A stretch of 5,441 nt of DNA from positions 1-5,441 of the forward strand of contig JBKAGO010000020.1 in the NCBI GenBank assembly GCA_046290435.1, read 5' to 3'. Source of the DNA: CAVQUE01 sp046290435 (GTDB taxonomy: Bacteria > Actinomycetota > Acidimicrobiia > Acidimicrobiales > UBA8592). Position numbers and translations under genes: made by a program. Below, piece by piece: positions 1 to 5,328 of this stretch (position 1 is its first letter; each line of letters opens with the position of its first letter). The notes beneath the pieces were generated by a model. It worked only from the letters and a program-made list of their open reading frames with translations, ran no database searches and was not told the DNA's origin.

Positions 1-279
1 ACGCCGGGGAGCGGGACCGTCGACCACGAGTTCCTCGGAGAGGCCCACGGCTTCGACCAGGTCGAGGGCCTCGGGCCGGTTGCTGACGAACCCCTCGGGG
101 CCGAGCTCGACCACCCGGCCGTCGACCACCTCGGTCTGCACCATGCCCCCGGCGCGGTCGGAGCGTTCGAGCACCAAGACCTCGACCGCCGGTGCAACCG
201 TCCGCAGGTGATGCGCAGCTGCGAGGCCGGAGATACCGGCCCCGACCACCACGACCCGGCGCGGTTCGTCGGGCGTCAT
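1..279 (-). CDS. hemY: HemY/CgoX-type FAD-dependent protoporphyrinogen/coproporphyrinogen III oxidase, N-terminal 93 residues (cut by window edge)
   Basis: This would be the FAD enzyme that oxidises coproporphyrinogen III (monoderm route, CgoX) or protoporphyrinogen IX during heme synthesis. Only residues 1-93 are visible. They show a Rossmann dinucleotide fold: a beta strand followed by GAGISG at 13-18, an acidic residue E38 closing the second strand, then RAGG at 42-45. Next come a QT...DG stretch (48-54) and ELGPEGF at 58-64, followed by a helix resembling the start of Bacillus-type HemY (family knowledge). The ATG start overlaps the stop of the upstream cytochrome c gene as ATGA, and no clear Shine-Dalgarno is seen, so translation is probably coupled. 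The catalytic and membrane-binding parts lie outside the window. Other FAD amine-oxidase-fold enzymes, such as phytoene desaturases, share the N-terminal motif. The GPEGF region favours the porphyrin oxidase, but choosing between proto- and coproporphyrinogen as substrate is not possible here. Confidence 0.8.
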   Translation of the reverse strand, partial: MTPDEPRRVVVVGAGISGLAAAHHLRTVAPAVEVLVLERSDRAGGMVQTEVVDGRVVELGPEGFVSNRPEALDLVEAVGLSEELVVDGPAPRR

Positions 280-734
280 TGACCGAGCATGGCGCGCCAC
301 TCGGGGACGTCGGGCGCGGTCTCCTCCCACGAGCGCATGAACGTCGTGATCGCCCGGATCTGCTCGCTGGTCAGCGGGCCGCCGAACTCCTGGGAGTAGG
401 CGTTCATCTGCGTGCCGGGGATGCCCACGGCGATCAGCTGGGACGCCTGGTCATCGGTGGCCGACGTGAGGAACTGCTTCGAGTTCAACGCGGGACCAGA
501 CAGGCCCTCGCCTGCGATGCCGTGGCACGACGAGCAGCTGATGTCGAACAGCTCCTCGCCCTGTTGCTGCAGCGACAGCAGCTGCTCCTCGCGGGCCTCG
601 GCCCGGTTGGTGGGCTCGACCCAGCGGTACAGCGGGAACACCAGCGCCATGGCGAACAACAGCCCTGCGCCCCACATCATCACCCGGTTGGTCGAGGCCT
701 CGAGCTCGGCGTCGCCCTTGTGGTCGTAGGTCAC
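276..734 (-). CDS. Membrane-anchored monoheme cytochrome c, subunit of the Rieske/cytochrome b complex
   Basis: This 152-residue class I cytochrome c probably accepts electrons from the Rieske protein encoded just upstream, playing the part of cytochrome c1/f or of one heme of actinobacterial QcrC. One membrane helix (about residues 19-37) follows a short polar N-terminus and is best read as an uncleaved anchor. The heme site is CSSCH at 67-71, and Met110 in a GTQM context is the likely sixth ligand. The C-terminal helix (about 122-137) is typical of the fold. The start is GTG, chosen because the upstream Rieske gene stops one base into it (TAGTG) and a strong GGAGG sits 6 nt upstream. The frame stays open further upstream, but that stretch lies inside the Rieske gene. 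The last codons overlap the next gene by 4 nt. No second CxxCH is present, unlike the diheme QcrC of Mycobacterium and Corynebacterium. Confidence 0.9.
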   Translation of the reverse strand: MTYDHKGDAELEASTNRVMMWGAGLLFAMALVFPLYRWVEPTNRAEAREEQLLSLQQQGEELFDISCSSCHGIAGEGLSGPALNSKQFLTSATDDQASQLIAVGIPGTQMNAYSQEFGGPLTSEQIRAITTFMRSWEETAPDVPEWRAMLGQ

Positions 735-1291
735 TAGTGACCTCCCTCGGTGGCACACGACGGCCCGGTCGGGGGCTCGTCGATGGTGGTCACTCCGGGG
801 GCGGCGCCGTCGATCGTCGTACCGGTGTCGATGTAGATCAGGCCGCTGTCGGCGACCTCGATGGGAAAGCGATCCAGTCCGCGCGGCGATGGGCCGGCCA
901 GGAACTCCCCCGCCCGGTTGAAGATCGATCCGTGGCAGGGGCATTCGAACTGGCCCGAGGTGGCGCAGAACGGGACCTTGCAGCCGAGGTGGGTGCACTT
1001 TTCGTTGATGGCGATGATCTCGCCGTTGATGCGGGTGAGGTACGACCGGGCGACCGGCACCTCGACGACGCCGACCTCGGGCACCGCCTCGGGCGGCACC
1101 GCACGGACGAGGCCCCCGAACCCCGCCGACGGCAGCGGCTTGATGAGGTCCCAGCTGGTCCAGAGGCCGGCGGCGCCGACCATGACGGCACCTGCCTTCC
1201 ACATGTTGGACAGGAACGAGCGTCGCTCGATCGGCGACTGGTCGCCGGACGAGTCGGCGATGTTGATACGAACGGGGGTCTCGTCGCTCAT
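734..1291 (-). CDS. Rieske [2Fe-2S] iron-sulfur subunit of a quinol:cytochrome c oxidoreductase
   Basis: This 185-residue protein carries the mobile [2Fe-2S] head that takes one electron from quinol at the Qo site and passes it to a c-type heme. Cluster box 1 is CTHLGC at 99-104 (ligands C99 and H101), and box 2 is CPCHGS at 117-122 (ligands C117 and H120). C104 and C119 are placed to form the usual disulfide. A twin-arginine motif, ERRSFL at 22-27, precedes a hydrophobic stretch (about 33-46). This matches the Tat-exported, N-anchored topology of Rieske proteins. A tail of about 25 residues after the globular fold (160-185) is Thr/Pro/Gly-rich. The ATG overlaps the upstream subunit IV-like gene as ATGA and has GGAGAG just upstream. 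Length and motifs fit a bc1/b6f Rieske better than a ring-hydroxylating dioxygenase, which lacks the disulfide cysteines and the Tat anchor. Confidence 0.96.
   Translation of the reverse strand: MSDETPVRINIADSSGDQSPIERRSFLSNMWKAGAVMVGAAGLWTSWDLIKPLPSAGFGGLVRAVPPEAVPEVGVVEVPVARSYLTRINGEIIAINEKCTHLGCKVPFCATSGQFECPCHGSIFNRAGEFLAGPSPRGLDRFPIEVADSGLIYIDTGTTIDGAAPGVTTIDEPPTGPSCATEGGH
741..745 (-). promoter_or_regulatory. Shine-Dalgarno GGAGG fixing the GTG start of the cytochrome c gene
   Basis: On the minus strand GGAGG lies 6 nt before the GTG at 734-732, inside the last codons of the Rieske gene. It is the best ribosome-binding site in the window and the main reason for preferring the GTG start over any upstream position in the same open frame. 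Confidence 0.7.
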
Positions 1292-1839
1292 AGCTCTCCG
1301 TGCCATTCCTGCCAGGGCCAGACCCACGACCAGTTGGGGCCGCGGAAGGCGAATCCGATGATGGTGAGGACGATCCAGATCACGAGGAACGTCGTGAAGG
1401 TGGTGACGGCGACCTTGCGGTGCCGGGCCTGGACCCACGGGCTGCGGTCGATGTAGGGCAGCGCGATGAGCCCGATGACGATCGTGCCGGGCACGAGCAC
1501 ACCGGCGACCAGCGGGTGGAAGTGGGCCAGCAGTTCCTGGAGGGCGGCGAAGTACCACGGCGCCTTCTCCGGGTTGGGCGTGACCGTCGGGTTCGCGATG
1601 GCCCGCAGCGGGGCGTCGAAGAAGATGCTGATGAGCAGCACGACGAACAGCGTGGCCATCGCCGCGACGCCGTGGCGGACCAGCAGGTGCGGCCACACCA
1701 TGACCATCTCGTCGTCGTCGGGCTCCTTGCGCTCGCCCGCGACCGGTTTGCCGGGCACGACGCCGAGGACCCGCTTGGGGCCGACGGCGGCGGGTTCGTG
1801 ACGGAGGTTCACCGGGGTCTCGTCGACGGCATCAGACAT
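1288..1839 (-). CDS. Cytochrome b C-terminal half, subunit IV (PetD)-like
   Basis: This 183-residue membrane protein corresponds to the C-terminal part of cytochrome b (helices E-G), which completes the Qo quinol-oxidation pocket. After a hydrophilic, charged N-terminal segment of about 50 residues, three helices are predicted at about 55-74, 107-129 and 144-166. The Qo-loop signature lies before the second helix as PEKAPWYF (90-97), equivalent to the PEWYF motif, so the residue directly before WY is Pro rather than Glu. A Trp-rich end (NWSWVWPWQEW, 169-179) closes the protein. It carries no b-heme histidine pairs. The start ATG overlaps the end of the b6-like gene by 8 nt, with AGAGGA 9 nt upstream. 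Three helices in a separate gene match b6f-type and Firmicute-type split cytochrome b. The fused QcrB of mycobacteria is different. Confidence 0.92.
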   Translation of the reverse strand: MSDAVDETPVNLRHEPAAVGPKRVLGVVPGKPVAGERKEPDDDEMVMVWPHLLVRHGVAAMATLFVVLLISIFFDAPLRAIANPTVTPNPEKAPWYFAALQELLAHFHPLVAGVLVPGTIVIGLIALPYIDRSPWVQARHRKVAVTTFTTFLVIWIVLTIIGFAFRGPNWSWVWPWQEWHGEL

Positions 1840-2650
1840 CGGGTTCGTTCCTCTCGGTCTCGAGCATCGAGTCCTTGCGCCACCGCCACATGTGCAGGGT
1901 GAGGACCGTGACGATCAGCGTGGGCAGCACGGCGACGTGCAGGACGTAGAAGCGCAGCAGGGTGCTGGCGCCCACGATCGGGCCGCCCAGCAGCACCTCT
2001 CGGACGGTGTCGCCGAAGATCGGCACGTAGGCCGCCATCTCGGAGCCGACGACGACGGCCCAGTAGGCCAGCTGATCCCACGGGAGCAGGTAGCCGGTGA
2101 AGCTCATGAGCAGCGTCAGGCCCAACAGCACCACGCCGATGACCCAGTTGCCCTCACGGGGCGCCTTGTAGCGGCCCCGGTAGAAGACCCGGCACATGTG
2201 GGCCACGACGGCGAGGACCATCAGGTGCGCCGACCAGCGGTGCACGTTTCGGATGTACTGGCCGAAGGCGACGTCGGTCGACAGGCCCTGCACGTCGGAG
2301 TACGCCTGATTCGGCGACGGCACGTAGAAGAACATCAGGTAGAAGCCCGACACGATCAGCGAGCCCAACAGCACCGTCGAGATGACACCCAGATACCAGG
2401 TCGCGGTGAAGCGGATCTCGGACTTCTTCATCTTCACCGGGTAGAGGTGCAGCAGGAAGCTCGCCCAGTGCGCCGCCGCCCGGTCGCGCGGCGTCTTACG
2501 CCGTGGCGTGCGCCACACCGACTTGCCGATCGATGTCTCGCGGACCCGGTCGAACAGGTCCGCCTCGCCGGCGGCCGGCCGGGGCGCGGGACGCACCGCC
2601 GGCTCGGGCTCCGGGCCGGGCCGGGCGTCGGGCGGTTCGGTGACGGTCAT
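1832..2650 (-). CDS. Cytochrome b6-like diheme cytochrome b, N-terminal half
   Basis: This 272-residue integral membrane subunit binds two b hemes and carries electrons across the membrane between the Qo and Qi sites. Residues 1-60 form a Pro/Ala/Glu-rich, then basic, presumably cytoplasmic extension. Four helices follow at about 84-109 (A), 136-158 (B), 169-189 (C) and 233-255 (D). Heme ligands are H137 and H151 on helix B, and H238 and H253 on helix D. The 15-residue step on helix D is the b6 type, whereas bc1 cytochromes b have 14. GYLLPWDQLAYWA (186-198) also resembles b6. No cysteine occurs before or within helix A (the only one is C153), so a covalent heme ci like that of b6 is not supported. 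The ATG overlaps the flavoprotein stop as ATGA, with GGAG 7 nt upstream. The frame runs open further upstream, but that part overlaps the flavoprotein gene. Confidence 0.94.
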   Translation of the reverse strand: MTVTEPPDARPGPEPEPAVRPAPRPAAGEADLFDRVRETSIGKSVWRTPRRKTPRDRAAAHWASFLLHLYPVKMKKSEIRFTATWYLGVISTVLLGSLIVSGFYLMFFYVPSPNQAYSDVQGLSTDVAFGQYIRNVHRWSAHLMVLAVVAHMCRVFYRGRYKAPREGNWVIGVVLLGLTLLMSFTGYLLPWDQLAYWAVVVGSEMAAYVPIFGDTVREVLLGGPIVGASTLLRFYVLHVAVLPTLIVTVLTLHMWRWRKDSMLETERNEPDV

Positions 2651-4470
2651 GTCGGTACTCCAATGCCGGTCCACATCCCCATGGACAGCGCGTCCGGGGG
2701 ACAGCGTTCGATGCACAACGCGCAGCGGATGCAGCGGGTCTCGTCGATCAACAGGGCGGTCTGGCCGGGGGCGACGGTGGGGTCGACCTCCTCGGCGGGC
2801 ACCAGCGAGATGACATCGACCGGGCACACGTCGGCGCACAGCGCGCACAGGACGCACTTGGTGACGTCGAGTTCGATGTTGGCGAAGCACCGCAGGCACC
2901 GGTTGGCCTCGCAGCGGGCCTGCTCTTCGGTGAAGCCGACCTCGACCTCGGCCAGGCCCATGCGGCGGCCGGTGTCGAGCATGGGGATCGGAACCCGGTC
3001 GACGCGGTCGTAGAGGTCGTCGAGGCGGTGGAACTGCTTCAGCTCGACCATGTGGCCGGGATCGTCCGAGGGCAGGGTGCCGCCGAAGGAGCGGTGGATG
3101 GCGGCGGCGGATCGGCGGCCGTCGGCGATGGCGTCGATGAGGCTGCGCGGGCCCTTGGCTGCGTCGCCGCCGGCCCACACGTCGGCCAGCGACGTGGCGC
3201 CGGTGTCGGCTTCGACGGCGATGGTGCGCCGGGGGCTGACCTCGGGGCCGTTGCCGCCGAGGGAGTCGAGGTCGATGGCCTGACCGATGGCCAAGATGAC
3301 GGTGTCGGCGTCGAAGGTGACGATGTCGTCCTCGTCGAAGACGGGGGCGAAGCGTCCGTCGCCGTCGAACACCGAGACGACACCGACGGTCTCGACGCCG
3401 ACGGCGGCGCCGTCGCGGACGACGATCCGGCGTGGACCGCGTCGGGGCAGCAGGCCGATGCCTTCGTGTTCGGCTTCTTCGATCTCGGCCTCGTGGGCGG
3501 GCATCTCGTCGCGCGCTTCGAGCGACATGATGCGGATCTCGCGGGCGCCGGCACGAGCGGCGCTGCGGGCGACGTCGAGGGCGTCGCCCATGGCGGCCCG
3601 TTCGCCGTCATCGGCGCCGACGGTGGCAGCACCCGCGCCGGCGGCGCCGGTGCCGGCCGCTGAGGCGGCCTGGTAGTCGGCGGCACGCAGCGCGGTGCGG
3701 GCGGCGTCCATGGCGACATCACCGCCGCCGATGACCAGCACCCGCTCGCCGACGTTCACCTCGAAGCCGCGGTTCATGTTGATGAGGAACTCGATGGCCT
3801 TGAAGACGCCGTCGGCGTCGCCGCCCTCGATGTCCAGACCACGCCCGAGGGTGGCGCCGATGGCCAGGAACACGGCGTCGTAGTCGGTGCGGAGCTGGTC
3901 GAGGGTGACGTCGACGCCCATGCGGACCCCGGTGTGGACCTCGATGCCGAGCTCGATGATGGCGGCGATGTCGGCGTCGAGGACCGTGCGGTCGAGGCGG
4001 TACTCGGGGATGCCGAGCCACATGGCGCCGCCGAGGCGGTCGGTGGCTTCGTAGACGGTGACGCCGTAGCCGAGGCGACGCAGGTCGTGGGCGGCGGCGA
4101 GCCCGGCGGGACCTCCGCCGACGATGGCGACGCGTTCGGATCGATCGGCCGCCGGCGGTGTGGTGACCTTGTCCCACACCCGGGCGGCTGCAGCGTCTTC
4201 GCGTTCGGGACCGAACTGTTCGGTCACGAACCGCTTGAGCGCCCGTATGGCGATGGGCCGGTCGATCTGGCCGCGCCGGCAGGCATCCTCGCACGGGGCC
4301 GCGCACACCCGGCCGCACACCGAGGCGAACGGGTTGGGGAGCCGGGCGGTCAGGTAGGCGAGCTCGTCGTCGCCGTCGGCGATGGCCGCGACGTACATGC
4401 CGGCGTTGGTGTGCACCGGGCAGGCGGCCAGGCACGGGATGTTCTCGTCGTAGTACGCGAGGCGGTCCAT
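2647..4470 (-). CDS. GltD-like FAD/NAD(P) oxidoreductase with N- and C-terminal Fe-S domains, likely soluble subunit of the bc complex
   Basis: This 607-residue cytoplasmic protein belongs to the glutamate synthase small subunit/dihydropyrimidine dehydrogenase-like flavoproteins, which pass electrons between NAD(P)H, FAD and Fe-S clusters. The order is as follows. An N-terminal Fe-S helical domain has C13, C17, C52, C56, C60 and C64. The FAD Rossmann motif GGGPAG is at 118-123. The NAD(P) motif GGGDVAMD is at 248-255. The second FAD motif AGGDAAKGP is at 433-441. C520, C525 and C528 follow in the EANRCLRC region. A 2x[4Fe-4S] ferredoxin domain has C539/542/545/549 and C580/583/586/590. An Ala/Gly-rich insertion (about 262-298) interrupts the NAD(P) domain. 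No signal peptide or membrane helix is seen. The ATG lies 12 nt after the upstream cytochrome c gene, with GAGGA 9 nt before it, and the stop overlaps the cytochrome b start. No glutamate synthase large subunit gene is visible, so ammonia assimilation is unlikely. Electron exchange with the Rieske/cytochrome b complex is inferred from position. Confidence 0.9.
   Translation of the reverse strand: MDRLAYYDENIPCLAACPVHTNAGMYVAAIADGDDELAYLTARLPNPFASVCGRVCAAPCEDACRRGQIDRPIAIRALKRFVTEQFGPEREDAAAARVWDKVTTPPAADRSERVAIVGGGPAGLAAAHDLRRLGYGVTVYEATDRLGGAMWLGIPEYRLDRTVLDADIAAIIELGIEVHTGVRMGVDVTLDQLRTDYDAVFLAIGATLGRGLDIEGGDADGVFKAIEFLINMNRGFEVNVGERVLVIGGGDVAMDAARTALRAADYQAASAAGTGAAGAGAATVGADDGERAAMGDALDVARSAARAGAREIRIMSLEARDEMPAHEAEIEEAEHEGIGLLPRRGPRRIVVRDGAAVGVETVGVVSVFDGDGRFAPVFDEDDIVTFDADTVILAIGQAIDLDSLGGNGPEVSPRRTIAVEADTGATSLADVWAGGDAAKGPRSLIDAIADGRRSAAAIHRSFGGTLPSDDPGHMVELKQFHRLDDLYDRVDRVPIPMLDTGRRMGLAEVEVGFTEEQARCEANRCLRCFANIELDVTKCVLCALCADVCPVDVISLVPAEEVDPTVAPGQTALLIDETRCIRCALCIERCPPDALSMGMWTGIGVPT
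2658..2661 (-). promoter_or_regulatory. Shine-Dalgarno GGAG deciding the start of the cytochrome b6-like gene
   Basis: GGAG on the minus strand is 7 nt from the ATG at 2650. The cytochrome b frame remains open for about 500 nt upstream of this ATG, so this site, together with the ATGA overlap and the beginning of family-like sequence, settles the start. Confidence 0.6.
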
Positions 4471-4479
4471 GCGTCGGCG

Positions 4480-4484
4480 TCCTC
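4480..4484 (-). promoter_or_regulatory. Shine-Dalgarno GAGGA of the flavoprotein gene, overlapping the upstream stop
   Basis: GAGGA on the minus strand sits 9 nt before the ATG at 4470 and shares bases with the TGA stop (4485-4483) of the upstream cytochrome c gene. A ribosome ending that gene would therefore finish on the initiation site of the next. Confidence 0.55.
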
Positions 4485-5319
4485 AGATCCGTCGTTCGCG
4501 GTTGGCGTACCAGAGCGCCCAGATCCCGGCTGCCAGCGCCCCGAACCACAGCCCGGCGCCGATGATGTCCTGGGCCATGCGGTCGAGACCCGACACGGTC
4601 TCGGTCTGGAGGACCCAGCTGGGGACGAACACCGTGAACACGACGAGGCCGATCACGATGACGCCCGACTTGAGCCAGGCATCGAACCACGGCATCTCGA
4701 GGCGGCTGTGTTCGCTGGTCAGTCGGGGAGCGAGGACCAGAGCGGCGACGCCGCCGGCGATGGCGATGGCGAGGATGTTGGTCATGTTCGCGAGCCCCGG
4801 CAGTTCGGTCCCGGCCACCGGTCCGGTGTCGACCACAGCTGCCACGGCATTGGTCGGCGCCTGGAAGCCCGACTGGATGTAGGCGATGACGGCGTCGACC
4901 TCGTCGTCGGGCAGCGTCGAGAACGCCGGCATGCGTCCGTTGTAGGTCTCACCGTTGACGACGATCTCGCCCTGGAGGCCGTTGGTGATGACCTCGATCA
5001 TGTAGTCGGTGTCGGCGACGTTGGGATTGCCGGCCAGCGGGGGGAACTGACCGACGATCCCGGTCCCACCGGGTTGGTGGCACGAACTGCAGACGGCGGT
5101 GTACACCTCGGCGCCCAGGATGAGGACCTCGTCGGAGACCCCCGACGCGTCTGCGTCTGCGTCTGGACCGGCATCGACGGATGCGTCCGCGGGGTCGGCC
5201 GGTTCGGACTGGGCCGCGCCCCCGCCCACGAGGGGGCCGAGCAGGGCGGCGAGCAGCACCGAGGCTGCCAGCAGGCCCCGCCACAGCGCTGGAGAGGTTG
5301 TCGCAGAGTGATCGGACAC
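4483..5319 (-). CDS. Secreted-domain monoheme cytochrome c with three C-terminal transmembrane helices
   Basis: This 278-residue protein opens the operon. A signal-like N-terminus (hydrophobic core about 14-35, possible cleavage after GGGAA) leads to an Asp/Ala-rich flexible linker (about 39-62) and a class I cytochrome c domain. That domain has CSSCH at 77-81 and the likely ligand Met130 in NGRMPAF. It is followed by three membrane helices at about 180-197, 216-237 and 249-270, and a basic end, NRERRI. It could be an electron carrier tethered to the complex, supplying the second c heme that QcrC has within one chain. I do not recognise the three-helix part. The start is uncertain. GTG at 5319 is preferred because a weak GGTGG lies 5 nt upstream and the product then begins like its neighbours (VSD versus MSD). 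GTG at 5328, three codons longer, has no ribosome-binding site. The heme domain is firm and the family name is open. Confidence 0.87.
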   Translation of the reverse strand: MSDHSATTSPALWRGLLAASVLLAALLGPLVGGGAAQSEPADPADASVDAGPDADADASGVSDEVLILGAEVYTAVCSSCHQPGGTGIVGQFPPLAGNPNVADTDYMIEVITNGLQGEIVVNGETYNGRMPAFSTLPDDEVDAVIAYIQSGFQAPTNAVAAVVDTGPVAGTELPGLANMTNILAIAIAGGVAALVLAPRLTSEHSRLEMPWFDAWLKSGVIVIGLVVFTVFVPSWVLQTETVSGLDRMAQDIIGAGLWFGALAAGIWALWYANRERRI

Positions 5320-5328
5320 GAGACCCAC

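Noticed and set aside
734..1202. Extending the short cytochrome c upstream in its open frame to 308 residues
   Set aside because: The added part is Arg/Gly/Pro-rich shadow of the Rieske gene. The GTG at 734 has a strong ribosome-binding site, and the anchored cytochrome begins naturally there.
737..1456. Plus-strand open frame (239 codons) opposite the Rieske gene
   Set aside because: It has no recognisable domain, its composition is that of an antisense shadow, and it lies entirely over the Rieske and subunit IV-like genes.
1892..3013. Long plus-strand open frame (373 codons) opposite the cytochrome b and flavoprotein genes
   Set aside because: The translation is Arg/His/Ala/Gly-rich with no hydrophobic core or motif. 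It is antisense to two well-supported genes. Long antisense frames are expected at this GC content.
2650..3178. Extending the cytochrome b6-like gene upstream to 448 residues
   Set aside because: The extra 176 residues are an Arg/Pro/His-rich shadow of the flavoprotein gene. The ATGA overlap with a good GGAG marks the real start.
2647..4470. Annotating the flavoprotein as glutamate synthase small subunit (gltD)
   Set aside because: It carries an extra C-terminal 2x[4Fe-4S] ferredoxin domain, no large subunit is adjacent, and it is coupled to respiratory-complex genes. The similarity is at superfamily level only.
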